64,000 bases of DNA from Streptomyces sp. NRRL WC-3618 (GCF_001280005.1 NZ_LGDW01000237.1:1-64000); one strand, 5' to 3'. Shown: positions 1 through 8,768, counted from the stretch's first letter. Notes: a model not told the origin generated them from the sequence alone. Translations and numbers: made by a program.

Positions 1-96
1 GGGGGAAGCCGGGCGGTCCGTGTGGCCGGTGGGCTGGGGCAGGGGGCCGGGCGGCTGGTGTACGGCCCCGTGGTCACTCACGGGATCAGCGGTGTC

Positions 97-130
97 CCTG
101 CCGCGCGCGGGGCGTCCCGTGCGCGGCAGG
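97..130 (-). terminator. Terminator of the ebo operon
   Basis: A 14-bp stem (one G-U pair) with a 6-nt loop lies 22 bp beyond the stop codon of the leftward phosphodiesterase gene. There is no T-run, which is normal for Streptomyces terminators. The 96 bases to its left show no gene I can support. Confidence 0.7.
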
Positions 131-151
131 CGGCTGTGGCGTGGTCGCGGG

Positions 152-1588
152 TCAGACGTGGTCCGGGGGTGGGGTCGTGGGGAGGCCGGCGAGTTTCAGG
201 AGCAGGCCCTTGACGTCCGTGGCGGTGATGGCCTCGCTGCTGTGTTCCGGTGCGGAACACAGCAGTACGGGGCCGTGGGCCGGGTCGCTCGGGAGGCGGC
301 CGTGGCTGCCGCGGACGGCCGAGGGGTCCAGCGGGACCGTCTGCAGGCGGTAGCGGAACCCGAGCTTCTTGCGGGCGACTTGACCGGCCGCGCGGAGTTT
401 CACCATCGAGTCGGTGTCGTCCCACAGGAGTTCGGCGGGGTCGTAGCCGGGCTTGCGGTGGATTTCGACCTGGCGGGCGAAGTCGGGGGCCCGGTCGTCG
501 TCGAGCCAGTAGTAGTACGTGAACCAGGCGTCGGCGTCCGCCACCACGACCAGCTCTCCCGAGCGCTCGTGGTCCAGCCCCTGCTCCGCCTTGCCGACGG
601 GGCCCAACACCTGGTCCACACCGTCGAGTTCACCGAGGATCTTGGCGACTTCGCGTACGTCGTCCGGGTTCCGTACGTAGACGTGCGCCACCTGATGGTC
701 GGCGACGGCGAAGGCGCGGGACGTCCACGGGTCGAGGTACTCCATGCCGTCCTGGGTGTACACCTCCAGCAACCCGGCCTGGCGCAGGGTCCGGTTGATG
801 TCCACGGGGCGGGAGACCGGGGTGATGCCGTACTCGCTCAGCGCCACCACCGTGGCGCCGGCGTCGAGGAAGTGGGCGATCAACGGGCGCAAGGTGTCGT
901 CGAGTTCGCGGGCCGCGCGGACGGACGCCTCTGACTCCGGGCCGGAGCGCTGGGGTTCGTAGTCCATCTGCGGGATGTAGACCAAGGTCAGATCGGGGTT
1001 GTGTTCGTCGAAGATCTGGCGGGCGGCGCCCAGGATCCACTGGGTGGAGGGCATGCCGGCGTTCGGGCCCCAATAGGTGAACAGGGGGAAAGGGCCCAGC
1101 CGTTCGGTGAGTTCGTCGTGCAGGGAGGGCGGCGAGGTGTAGAAGTCGGGTTCCTTGCGGCCGTCGGAGTAGTAGATCGGGCGCGGGGTCACCGTCCAGT
1201 CGACGTCGGCCCCCATGGCGTACCACCAGCAGATGTTGGCGACGGTGTAGCCGGGCGCGTGCTTTCGGGCCGTGTCCCAGATCTTCTCGCCGCCGACGAG
1301 TGCGTTGTGCTGCCGCCAGAGGAATACCTCACCGAGGTCGCGGAAGTACCAGCCGTTGGCCACCGCGCCGTGTGTGGAGGGGAGTTCGCCGGTGAGGAAG
1401 GTGGACTGGGCGGTGCAGGTGACGGCGGGGAGCGTGGTGCCCAGGCGGGCCTTGAACCCTCGGTCGCCGAGGGCGGCCACGGCGGGCATGTGGCGCAGGA
1501 GGGTGGGGGTGAGGCCGACGATGTCCAGGACGACGAGTCGGTTGGTGTTCGGTGTTTCGGTCATGAGTGGTTCCTCGATGCCGGTCAT
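152..1588 (-). CDS. EboF-like phosphodiesterase (alkaline phosphatase superfamily)
   Basis: This 478-residue protein belongs to the type I phosphodiesterase/nucleotide pyrophosphatase branch of the alkaline phosphatase superfamily. Expected pieces are visible: an N-terminal metal-ligand Asp in VVLDIVGL, the nucleophile region TCTAQSTFLTGE, and later SEYG and DHQVAH metal-ligand motifs. No signal peptide is seen, so it should be cytoplasmic. It is the last gene of the leftward ebo operon, and its ATG overlaps the eboE stop codon (ATGA). A second in-frame ATG eight codons later (1564) has an almost identical ribosome site, so the true start is uncertain. The substrate is unknown. The equivalent gene in cyanobacterial and algal ebo clusters is EboF, tied to movement of a metabolite across the membrane; that role is inferred here. 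Confidence 0.85.
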   Translation of the reverse strand: MTGIEEPLMTETPNTNRLVVLDIVGLTPTLLRHMPAVAALGDRGFKARLGTTLPAVTCTAQSTFLTGELPSTHGAVANGWYFRDLGEVFLWRQHNALVGGEKIWDTARKHAPGYTVANICWWYAMGADVDWTVTPRPIYYSDGRKEPDFYTSPPSLHDELTERLGPFPLFTYWGPNAGMPSTQWILGAARQIFDEHNPDLTLVYIPQMDYEPQRSGPESEASVRAARELDDTLRPLIAHFLDAGATVVALSEYGITPVSRPVDINRTLRQAGLLEVYTQDGMEYLDPWTSRAFAVADHQVAHVYVRNPDDVREVAKILGELDGVDQVLGPVGKAEQGLDHERSGELVVVADADAWFTYYYWLDDDRAPDFARQVEIHRKPGYDPAELLWDDTDSMVKLRAAGQVARKKLGFRYRLQTVPLDPSAVRGSHGRLPSDPAHGPVLLCSAPEHSSEAITATDVKGLLLKLAGLPTTPPPDHV

Positions 1589-2748
1589 GAGTGGTCCTCT
1601 TTGAGGCCGAGGCCGGTCAACCGGTCGCGGGCCCAGGCGAGTTCGGCGGCGATACCGTCGGCGAGGTCGGCGGGTGGGCGGGGCAGGACGGACCAGGTGT
1701 AGGTCTCGACCTCGATGTGGTCACAGACGGCGCTCGGGCCGCCGAGAAGTCCGGCGAGGACGCTGGTGAGCTGGTCGGCGGTGGTCCGCAGGGGCGGTTC
1801 GGGCTGGGCGTGCAGCGGAGCGTGGAAGTGCGTGCGCCAGGGGCTGCCGGAGGCCGCCGGAAGCGCGTCGCCGTCCAGGGCGTCCGGCAGGTCGTCGACG
1901 CCGACCACTGTGCCCGCCTCGACCGTTCGGGTCTGGTGCAGGAACCGGCGTTCGGCCAGTTCACGCAGGGCGGCGCGGGCTCGCGGGTCGGTCGGGTCGG
2001 GGGCCTCGACCGCGCAGGACGCCTGCAGCTTGACGATGGGCAGCCCGGCGTCGGCGAGCCGCCCGAGGGCCTCTCCGGGTTCCTCGAACTGGACGGCGAG
2101 ATGGCAGGCGTCCAGGCAGACGCCGAGGCGGTCGCGGTCCACGTCGGCGAACTCCCGTACCGCCTGAGTGGTGGTCTCCACGACGCACCCCGGTTCCGGC
2201 TCGAAGCCGACCCGGATGCGTCGGCCGGTGTCCGACTCCAACTCGCCGATTCCCGCCGCCAGTTGATCGAGGGCTCGGCGGGCCGTGTCTGCTCGCTCGG
2301 CCGGCCATGGGGTGCGCCAGCCGAGCGGGAGCGTGGAGACGCTGCCGCGTCGGACGTCGTCGGGGAGGAGGGCGGCGAGGACGCGGGCGCAGTCGAGGGT
2401 GTAGGCGAGGCGGGCCGGGTCGGCCCAGTCGGGAAGGTAGACGTCCTTCTTGACGACCTCGCGGTGGAAGCCCTCGTAGGGGAAGGCGTTGAGGGTGACG
2501 GTCTCCAGGCCCCGCGCCGCGAGTTCGGCCTTGAGGGTCGTCAACGCCCCTTTGTCCGCGGCGAGTTCGGTGACGGCGGTGCGGGCCAGCCAGAGGCCGA
2601 TGCCGAGCCGGCCGACGCCGAGCCGTTTGCGTACGGGCTCGGCGTGCGCGGCGAGCTGGGCGATGACCCCCGCGAGGTCCTCGGCCTGGTGGACGTTGCT
2701 GCAGTACGCGAGGTGGACGGGGGTGCCGTCGGGGTGGCGGAAGCGCAC
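1585..2748 (-). CDS. eboE: Metabolite traffic protein EboE
   Basis: This 387-residue TIM-barrel protein of the xylose-isomerase-like fold matches what I know of EboE. The N-terminal HLAYCSNVH motif, the LNAFPYEGFH stretch near residue 100 and VYLPDW are typical. I chose the GTG at 2748 because GGGGAG lies about 12 bases upstream inside the end of the TatD-like gene; frames further upstream read as shadow sequence. It starts 7 bp after the hydrolase stop and overlaps the next gene by 4 bp, so it is co-transcribed and probably translationally coupled. Its reaction is not established. In cyanobacteria the ebo set is needed to export a scytonemin precursor, but no pigment pathway is seen here. 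Confidence 0.88.
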   Translation of the reverse strand: MRFRHPDGTPVHLAYCSNVHQAEDLAGVIAQLAAHAEPVRKRLGVGRLGIGLWLARTAVTELAADKGALTTLKAELAARGLETVTLNAFPYEGFHREVVKKDVYLPDWADPARLAYTLDCARVLAALLPDDVRRGSVSTLPLGWRTPWPAERADTARRALDQLAAGIGELESDTGRRIRVGFEPEPGCVVETTTQAVREFADVDRDRLGVCLDACHLAVQFEEPGEALGRLADAGLPIVKLQASCAVEAPDPTDPRARAALRELAERRFLHQTRTVEAGTVVGVDDLPDALDGDALPAASGSPWRTHFHAPLHAQPEPPLRTTADQLTSVLAGLLGGPSAVCDHIEVETYTWSVLPRPPADLADGIAAELAWARDRLTGLGLKEDHS

Positions 2749-2755
2749 AGGCTGG

Positions 2756-3610
2756 TCACTCTCCCCCGCGCCGGATGGAGTTGCCCTCGAACGACGAGGT
2801 CTCGTCGGACTTCGGCTCATCCAGGTCGAGGCGTCCGCTCTGGCCGTAGAAGGTGACCGGGTTGCGCCACAGGACGCGGTCGACGTCGTCGTCCGTGAAG
2901 CCGTCGGCGAGCATCGCGTCACCGGTCTTGCGGGTCTTCAGTGGGTCCGAACTACCCCAGTCCGCCGCCGAGTTGACGAGGACGCGGTCGAGGCCGTGCT
3001 CCCGGAGGATGCGGACCATGCGGTCCTCGCTCATCTTCGTCTTCGGGTAGACGGAGAAGCCGGCCCAGCAGCCGCTGTCGAGGACCATGCTGACCGTCAG
3101 CTCGTTCAGGTGGTCCAGGACGACGAGTTCGGGGGCGATGCCCGACTCCCGTACGACGTCCAGGGTCCGCCTGGTCCCGACGGCCTTGTCGCGGTGCGGG
3201 GTGTGGACGAGGGCGGGCAGGCCGTGTTCCACGGCGAGTTGGAGCTGCCGGGCCAGAACCTCGTCCTCCTCCTTGGTCATCGAGTCGTAGCCGATCTCAC
3301 CGACGGCGACGACCCGGTCCTTGGCGAGGTAGCGGGACAGTTCCTCGAGGACGGGGAGGCAGCGCGGGTCGTTCGCCTCCTTCGGGTTGAGGGCGATCGT
3401 GCAGAAGTGCTGGATGCCGAACTGGGCTGCCCGGTAGGGCTCCCAGCCGAGCAGCGAGTCGAAGTAGTCGTAGAAGGTGTCGGGCGAGGTGCGCGGCTGC
3501 CCGAGCCAGAAGGCGGGCTCGACGACTGCCCGTACCCCGGCCGCGTACATCGCCTCGTAGTCGTCGGTGGTGCGGGAGGTCATGTGGATGTGAGGGTCGA
3601 AGATGCGCAT
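2756..3610 (-). CDS. eboB: TatD family metal-dependent hydrolase (EboB-like)
   Basis: This 284-residue amidohydrolase-fold enzyme has the full set of metal-ligand motifs: HxH at residues 7-9, GEIGYDS, LVHTPHRD, VLDHLNE and a late Asp in NSAADWG. This suggests an active two-metal hydrolase. The start at 3610 is one base after the EboA stop, and GGAG lies in the EboA 3' end. TatD proteins are often called deoxyribonucleases, but members of ebo operons are thought to act on the pathway metabolite. That is inference from gene context. It sits in the middle of the six-gene ebo operon. Confidence 0.87.
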   Translation of the reverse strand: MRIFDPHIHMTSRTTDDYEAMYAAGVRAVVEPAFWLGQPRTSPDTFYDYFDSLLGWEPYRAAQFGIQHFCTIALNPKEANDPRCLPVLEELSRYLAKDRVVAVGEIGYDSMTKEEDEVLARQLQLAVEHGLPALVHTPHRDKAVGTRRTLDVVRESGIAPELVVLDHLNELTVSMVLDSGCWAGFSVYPKTKMSEDRMVRILREHGLDRVLVNSAADWGSSDPLKTRKTGDAMLADGFTDDDVDRVLWRNPVTFYGQSGRLDLDEPKSDETSSFEGNSIRRGGE

Positions 3611-3611
3611 G

Positions 3612-4250
3612 TCACTCGGCTCCGGGGGTGGTGGTGAAGGGGCGCACACGGTTCACGAGAGGGGCGATGTCCTCGGGGACGGGGCGTCCGGCGGCCGTCC
3701 GCTCGCGGGCGAAGTCGCTGAGCATGCGGACGAGTTCGGCGTCCGCCCGGTCGTCGAGTCCGGCGACGTGGGCGAGCGGGATCTCGCAGAAGACGCATTT
3801 CAGAACGGCCTGGCGGTATTCGTCCGCCGGGAGGTGGGCCGCCGCGTACGGGCCGAGGGCGGCCTCGATCAGGGTGATGTCGTTGCCGCGCAGGGTCTGT
3901 CGTACGAGGTCCAGGAACCGGCCGGTCCCGCCCAGGTCGATCTGGGGCAACGCCCGCAGCACGGCCCGCTGTTCGGCGGGGTCGCCGTAGCGGTGCAGCG
4001 CTGACACCTCGTCGACGAGGGGCTGGTCGCGCAGGGGCAGCGCGGCCAGGAGCAGGGCGCGGGCGGCCTCGTCGACGGTCCGGCCGTCGGGCAGCGGGGC
4101 GCGACCGCAGTGGCGGCGCACGGCGGGGAAGAGGGTGCGGATGGTGGCGGGGTCAGCGGCGATCTTTGCCAGCGCGGTGTCGAGCCAGGCGCGGGCTTCG
4201 GGGGTGAGGGGAAGGGGAGTGGGAAGGGTGGCACGGTCGGAAGGCGGCAT
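3612..4250 (-). CDS. eboA: EboA domain-containing protein
   Basis: This 212-residue, mostly helical protein is recognised as EboA by its ARAWLDTALAKI start region, the FPAVRRHCGRAPL segment and the KCVFCEIPL motif near residue 165. I chose the ATG at 4250 because AGGGA lies 7 bases upstream; the longer reading frame to 4343 is proline-rich and low quality. A 118-bp gap separates it from the isomerase gene upstream, larger than other gaps in the operon, so an internal promoter is possible. The protein has no known catalytic motif and is a marker of ebo clusters. Its molecular function is unknown. Confidence 0.85.
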   Translation of the reverse strand: MPPSDRATLPTPLPLTPEARAWLDTALAKIAADPATIRTLFPAVRRHCGRAPLPDGRTVDEAARALLLAALPLRDQPLVDEVSALHRYGDPAEQRAVLRALPQIDLGGTGRFLDLVRQTLRGNDITLIEAALGPYAAAHLPADEYRQAVLKCVFCEIPLAHVAGLDDRADAELVRMLSDFARERTAAGRPVPEDIAPLVNRVRPFTTTPGAE

Positions 4251-4320
4251 AGGGGTTCCCTGAGGGGAGGTGGGAGAAGAAAAGGGAGCCGGGAGAGCGG
4301 GAATTGCCGGCAAAAACGGG

Positions 4321-4337
4321 TCGCGAAATACTCGCGA
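4321..4337. promoter_or_regulatory. Inverted repeat in the isomerase-eboA gap
   Basis: Two copies of the palindrome TCGCGA are separated by 5 bp in the only sizeable gap inside the ebo operon, about 70 bp upstream of eboA. The surrounding bases are less GC-rich than the genes. It may mark an internal promoter or operator. No regulator can be named. Confidence 0.3.
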
Positions 4338-4368
4338 GCACATGACGGGATGTGGGGGAAATTACGGG

Positions 4369-5217
4369 TCAGGAGGAGAGCAGGCTCCGCGCCTCGGCTC
4401 TGCGCAGGAATTCCAGGGAGCTGCGGGCGATGTCGGGGGCGTCCAGGGCGCCGCCCTGGATCTCGACGGACACCAGGCCTCGATGTCCGAGGTCGGTCAG
4501 TGCCGCGAGCACCGGTGGGAAGTCGATCTCCCCCGCGCCGAACTCCAGATGCCGGTGGACACCGCGGACCATGTCCTCGATCTGGACGTTCAGGAGGTGC
4601 GGCGCGGCCAGGGCAACGCAGTCGAGCAGTGACGGCGCCTCCACGCAGTGGGCGTGTCCGATGTCCAGGGTGACACCCAACAGCTCGTGGCCGCCGAGGA
4701 GTTCGCGCAGCCTCAGACACTTCGCGACGGTGTCGACGAACATGTGCGGCTCGGGTTCGAAGGCCAGCGCGACCCCGTACGCCTCCGCCGTCTCCAGCGC
4801 CGCCCCGATGCCCGCGGCCAGCCGCCGCCAGGCCTCCGCCTCCGGCACGTCGTCCGGAGCCGGTCCGCTGCACCACTGGACGGTGGGAGAACCGAGTTCG
4901 GCGGCGACGCGTACGGCGCGCCGCAGCAGGTCGACTCGGTGTTCCGGTTCGCCGCTCATCAGCGTCGGCTGGTGCTTGCGCCAGGGGTCGAGGAAGTAGG
5001 GCGCCCCGGTCTCGACCGTGACGGTCAGCCCGAGTCGTGCCAACTGCTCGCTCACGCGGGCGACTTGGCGGGGCAGGTCGTCGGCGAAGGGGTCGAGGTG
5101 GTTGTGGTCGAGGGTGAGGGCGACGCCGTCGTAGCCCAGGTCGGCGAGGATGCCGAGGACGTCGGAGAGGCGGTGGTGGGAGAACCCGTTGGTGCCGTAG
5201 CCGAACCTCAGGCCCAT
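4369..5217 (-). CDS. Sugar phosphate isomerase/epimerase (ebo operon)
   Basis: This 282-residue protein of the AP-endonuclease-2/xylose-isomerase TIM-barrel family shows LRFGYGTNGFSHH at the start, GYDGVALTLDHNH near residue 30, FEPEPHMF, TLDIGHAHC and a late VSVEIQGG motif, which carry the usual acidic and histidine metal ligands. The ATG at 5217 has AAGGG about 10 bases upstream. It lies 50 bp after the prenyltransferase gene and 118 bp before eboA. Actinobacterial ebo clusters seem to carry this second barrel enzyme in addition to EboE. The substrate is unknown; a cyclitol or sugar phosphate is plausible. Confidence 0.82.
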   Translation of the reverse strand: MGLRFGYGTNGFSHHRLSDVLGILADLGYDGVALTLDHNHLDPFADDLPRQVARVSEQLARLGLTVTVETGAPYFLDPWRKHQPTLMSGEPEHRVDLLRRAVRVAAELGSPTVQWCSGPAPDDVPEAEAWRRLAAGIGAALETAEAYGVALAFEPEPHMFVDTVAKCLRLRELLGGHELLGVTLDIGHAHCVEAPSLLDCVALAAPHLLNVQIEDMVRGVHRHLEFGAGEIDFPPVLAALTDLGHRGLVSVEIQGGALDAPDIARSSLEFLRRAEARSLLSS

Positions 5218-5266
5218 GGCCCGCCACCCTTCGTCACACAGCTCTTGACCTGATGAGTGGCATGGG

Positions 5267-6283
5267 TCATGTCGGGGACACCCGCCTCGCGAGGCGCTGG
5301 CCCACCGGGTGCAGAGCACCCAGGAGCGCGGCGGCGCCGGGCGCTCCCGCACGCGCCGTGAGCGCCGCCTGGAGGGGGACCATGGCGAGGATGCCCGCCC
5401 CCACCGCACGCCGTACGGAACTCGCGCGTGGATCGCGTACGGCACGCATCTGGGCCCGGCCGTACGTCCCCAGGTAGGCGATAACTCCGGCTGAGGCGAC
5501 GGCAGTTCGGGCGACGGCGTCGCGGGGCAGGGGACGTCTGGACGACAGCCCGGCGGGGAGCAGGGTGGGCAGCACCGTCGACAGCGCCGTGGCCGACGAC
5601 ACGGCCAGCGTCGTGGCGGGCAGCCGCGCGGGCGCGCCGGAGATCTCGTGGCGGCTGAGGGCGGTGAGCGTATAGGTGTGCACCCCGACGAGGAGGGCGG
5701 GCGCCGCACCGCGAGAGAGCGCGCCGGCCCCGCCGCCCCCTCCGGGCCCGTGCCACGGGGGGTTGCCGCCGCCCGCGACCGCACCCGCCAGCACGTCGAG
5801 CGCACGCGCGCCCGCCATCGCCGCCGGACCGGCCGGAGTCGACTTCAACTTCAGGTCGTACGCCCATATGAGCGCCGTCAGCGGCAGGGCCACACCGAGT
5901 CCGCGCCGGCCGCCCGACAGCGCGGCGAGGCCCAGGCCGACGCCGGTCAGACCGGTGGCGACGGCCAGCGCGGTCCGGCGCGGTATCCGGCCGGAGGGCA
6001 CGGGACGGGCGGGTCTCTCGACCGAGTCGATGGCGGCGTCGGCGTAGTCGTTGAGGGCCATGCCGGCCCAGTAGAGGCAGACTGAGGAAGCCATCGCACC
6101 GGCGGTCCGGGGGCCGAGGGGTCGGCCCGCCGCAGTCGCGCCCGCCAGGATGTCACCGGGGACACTGAGCGCGGCGGGGGCTCGGACAAGGCTCACCAGG
6201 TCGGAAAACGCGGGTAATTGAACCCTGGTGCCGCATAAAGGCCGTCGGGAACCGGTGGGGGGAGCTGCTTTCCGGTCACTCAT
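5267..6283 (-). CDS. eboC: UbiA-type prenyltransferase (SCO3242 family, EboC-like)
   Basis: This 338-residue integral membrane protein has about eight predicted membrane segments. It has the first aspartate-rich motif of UbiA prenyltransferases (NDYADAAID) followed by RPVPSGRI, and a DLKLK segment after the next helix. It would attach a prenyl group to an unknown acceptor, and it resembles the SCO3242 family. It is the first gene of the ebo operon. No Shine-Dalgarno is visible before the ATG at 6283, so a leaderless start or a later GTG (codon 30) is possible. With the ATG at 6283, Leu23 is a TTA codon (6215-6217). The whole operon could then depend on bldA, provided this start is right. Confidence 0.85.
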   Translation of the reverse strand: MSDRKAAPPTGSRRPLCGTRVQLPAFSDLVSLVRAPAALSVPGDILAGATAAGRPLGPRTAGAMASSVCLYWAGMALNDYADAAIDSVERPARPVPSGRIPRRTALAVATGLTGVGLGLAALSGGRRGLGVALPLTALIWAYDLKLKSTPAGPAAMAGARALDVLAGAVAGGGNPPWHGPGGGGGAGALSRGAAPALLVGVHTYTLTALSRHEISGAPARLPATTLAVSSATALSTVLPTLLPAGLSSRRPLPRDAVARTAVASAGVIAYLGTYGRAQMRAVRDPRASSVRRAVGAGILAMVPLQAALTARAGAPGAAALLGALHPVGQRLARRVSPT

Positions 6284-6309
6284 GGCCCAATCATCACCAG
6301 ATTCATTTG

Positions 6310-6361
6310 AAAGCTAACGCTTTACAGGATGTTGCCTCTGTGAGGAACATGACAACGTCAT
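6310..6361 (-). promoter_or_regulatory. Candidate ebo promoter/operator region
   Basis: The 122-bp gap upstream of the prenyltransferase is unusually AT-rich and holds two perfect short palindromes. One is AAAGC-N4-GCTTT at 6310-6323, the other ATGAC-N3-GTCAT at 6349-6361. A CACAGG direct repeat lies just beyond. Their position 27-80 bp upstream of the first ebo gene fits operators of an unlinked repressor. The assignment is inference. Confidence 0.4.
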
Positions 6362-6405
6362 CGTGTTGACACCGCACAGGAAATTCACAGGATCCACACC
6401 GGCAG

Positions 6406-6837
6406 TCAGCGGCGCGCGCGCCAGTCCCCGCCGTCGATGAGCCCGCCGTGCGCCCGCAGTCGGGCGGCGACGGCAGGCCCGGCGATGTACACCCAGGCGA
6501 GTACGGCGGTCCCGTCGGCATCGAGGGTCACCTGACGCGCCACCCGCTCATACCGGCCGCGCGGGTCGCCCGGGACGCACTCCTCCAACTCGTCGAGTGC
6601 GGGGAGCAGTTCGTCGTACACCTCCGGCAGCGCGGTGACCAGCTCGCCGTGCACGACCCCGTCGGGTTCCACTACGGCGTACGGGTATCCGGGCCCGTCG
6701 TACAGCACTGCGTCCGCGAGCCGCGCCGGCTCCTCGGACCGGATTCGGCCACGCAGATACCGGTCGTGGTTGATCTCGCCGGGGCGGAGGGTGCCGTAGA
6801 CGAAGAACGGGAGTCTCACTGTGGGTCTCTCATTCAT
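6406..6837 (-). CDS. Gamma-glutamylcyclotransferase (AIG2-like) family protein
   Basis: This protein of about 143 residues carries the family signature FVYGTLRPGE near the start and ends with the WVYIAG strand. These enzymes convert gamma-glutamyl amines to pyroglutamate and free amine, as in glutathione turnover or removal of a protective gamma-glutamyl group. An acidic residue near the centre (DELEE) fits the catalytic glutamate. The start is uncertain: the ATG at 6837 has no ribosome site, while the GTG at 6819 follows GAGAGA. It reads leftward toward the ebo operon but is separated from it by 122 bp containing candidate operators, so it is probably not part of that unit. Confidence 0.78.
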   Translation of the reverse strand: MNERPTVRLPFFVYGTLRPGEINHDRYLRGRIRSEEPARLADAVLYDGPGYPYAVVEPDGVVHGELVTALPEVYDELLPALDELEECVPGDPRGRYERVARQVTLDADGTAVLAWVYIAGPAVAARLRAHGGLIDGGDWRARR

Positions 6838-7066
6838 GAGGTGGCCAGTGGGGGCCAGGGCAGGGGCGGGCTGGGGGGCAGGCCGACGGGTCGGGCTTCG
6901 CGGGATGACTGGTGTCGATGACTCACGCTGATGACTCGTGTCGATGGGGAAACGATTCTCGCCACAAGTCGAGGTGAACATGCCTGCGCTATGGACACGC
7001 CATGTCATGAACCCGTAAACCTGAGCGACCTGAGCGATCCTTGCCGTCTTCACCCCAAGGAGACCG

Positions 7067-8689
7067 ATGACTTCTCGTCTTGCCGCGGCCGGCGTAGCAG
7101 CAACCACCGCCGCCCTGCTGGCCGCCGCGCTCTCCCCCACCGCCGACGCGGCCGACCGGCCGACCAGGGCCACGGCGGTCAAGAACGCCGTCACGGCACT
7201 CGTGGACCAGGCCGCTCACCTGGGCCTGACCTCGGCACAGGGCACCACAGTTCGGGACGTCGTCATCGACAAGGACGGCAGCCAGCACGTCCGTTACGAC
7301 CGCACGTACCGCCAACTCCCGGTACTGGGCGGCGACTTCGTCGTTCACCTGGCACCGAACGGCACCTACCGCAGCGCGAGCCGCGCCACGACCCGCTTGA
7401 TATCCCTGTCCACGATCAGCCCGTCGGTGTCCGCCCCGAAGGCCGCCGACCTGGCGGCGTCGGCGCTGCGCGCAGCGAACGTCGGCGAGGCGCTGAAGAA
7501 GGTAACTACCAAGCCCCTGCTGGTGGTTGACGCCCTGCACGGCGCCCCGAAGCTCGCCTGGCAGACGAACACGGCGGCGCTGGACTCGGTCGGCAACCCG
7601 GTCGCCCGTACCGTGGTGACCGACGCCCGGACCGGCGCCCAGATCGACGCCTGGGACAGCATCGAGACGGCGACGGGCGACGGCAAGTCCCTTTACGGCG
7701 GCACGGTTCCGTTGCAGACGACGGCGTCCGGATCGGCGTACCAGCTGAAGGACCCGACGCGCGGCAACACGTATACGGGCGACGCCGAGAACGGCACCGA
7801 CCTGTGCGTCTTCGGCATCTGCATCGTCCGCGCCCCCGCCACGCTCTTCACGGACACCGACAACCACTGGGGCACGGGCGCGACGGCGGACCGGGCCTCG
7901 GCGGCGGTGGACGCGCAGTACGGCACCGACGAGACCTGGGACTACTACAAGGACACGTTCGGGCGCAACGGGATCAAGGGCAACGGGGTCGGCTCGTACA
8001 ACCGCGTGCACTACGGCAAGAACTACAACAACGCGTTCTGGGACGACACTTGCTTCTGCATGACGTACGGCGACGGTGACGGGTCGATCTTCGGCCCGCT
8101 GGTCTCGCTGGACGTGGCCGGGCACGAGATGACGCACGGTGTGACGTCGTCGACGGCCAAACTGGCGTACACGGGCGAGTCGGGCGGCCTCAACGAGGCG
8201 ACGTCGGACATCTTCGGGACGCTGGTGGAGTTCAACGCCGCCAACTCCGCCGACCCCGGGGACTACTTGATCGGCGAGAAGGTCGTCAGGTCGGGCTTCG
8301 GCAAGACGGCGCTCCGCTACATGGACCAGCCGTCGAAGGACACCAAGTCGGCCAACTGCTGGAGTTCGGCCGTGGGGAACCTCGACGTCCACTACTCCTC
8401 GGGCGTCGCGAACCACTTCGCGTACCTGCTGGCGGAGGGCAGCGGCGCCAAGACACTGAACGGCGTCAGCTACAGCTCCCCCACGTGCAACGGCTCCACG
8501 GTCACCGGCATCGGCCGGGCCAAGCTCGGCGCGGTCTGGTACAAGGCGCTGACCACGTACATGACGTCGTCGACGAACTACGCGGGCGCGCGCACGGCCA
8601 CGCTGAACGCGGCGCGTGACCTGTACGGGGCGAGCAGCACGGAGTACGCGGCTGTGGCGGCCGCGTGGAGTGCGGTGTCGGTGGGCTGA
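7067..8689 (+). CDS. Secreted M4 neutral metalloprotease 1
   Basis: This 540-residue thermolysin-family protease begins with a signal peptide (about residues 1-29). A FTP/PepSY-type propeptide follows (about 30-200), then the catalytic domain. The zinc site is complete: HEMTH with His353 and His357, and the third ligand Glu377 in GGLNEATSD. The C-terminal helical domain ends the protein and no extra domains follow. AAGGAG lies 5 bases before the ATG. It should be exported, self-processed and act as a general extracellular protease. Two further M4 genes occur in this window (55.1 and 61.8 kb). This copy differs in lacking a C-terminal accessory domain and in having extra cysteines. A hairpin terminator follows. 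Confidence 0.95.
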   Translation: MTSRLAAAGVAATTAALLAAALSPTADAADRPTRATAVKNAVTALVDQAAHLGLTSAQGTTVRDVVIDKDGSQHVRYDRTYRQLPVLGGDFVVHLAPNGTYRSASRATTRLISLSTISPSVSAPKAADLAASALRAANVGEALKKVTTKPLLVVDALHGAPKLAWQTNTAALDSVGNPVARTVVTDARTGAQIDAWDSIETATGDGKSLYGGTVPLQTTASGSAYQLKDPTRGNTYTGDAENGTDLCVFGICIVRAPATLFTDTDNHWGTGATADRASAAVDAQYGTDETWDYYKDTFGRNGIKGNGVGSYNRVHYGKNYNNAFWDDTCFCMTYGDGDGSIFGPLVSLDVAGHEMTHGVTSSTAKLAYTGESGGLNEATSDIFGTLVEFNAANSADPGDYLIGEKVVRSGFGKTALRYMDQPSKDTKSANCWSSAVGNLDVHYSSGVANHFAYLLAEGSGAKTLNGVSYSSPTCNGSTVTGIGRAKLGAVWYKALTTYMTSSTNYAGARTATLNAARDLYGASSTEYAAVAAAWSAVSVG

Positions 8690-8716
8690 GCAAGTGGGCT
8701 CAGCGAAGGGCCGAGA

Positions 8717-8768
8717 GAGCTGAGCCGGAGAGCCGAGCTGGAGGGCCGAGCCGGAGGGCTGAGCCGGG
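8717..8768. repeat. 13-bp tandem repeat, four copies
   Basis: Four contiguous 13-bp units of the form GRGCYGAGCYGGA run from 8717 to 8768, just after the protease stop codon. A partial copy precedes them. Each unit differs from the others at only two to three positions. They lie in the 3' untranslated region before the terminator hairpin. No function is known. Confidence 0.85.

Noticed and set aside
5210..5270. 20-codon frame starting at the ATGA of the prenyltransferase stop
   Set aside because: It ends inside the next gene's start, has no conserved features, and is too short to support.
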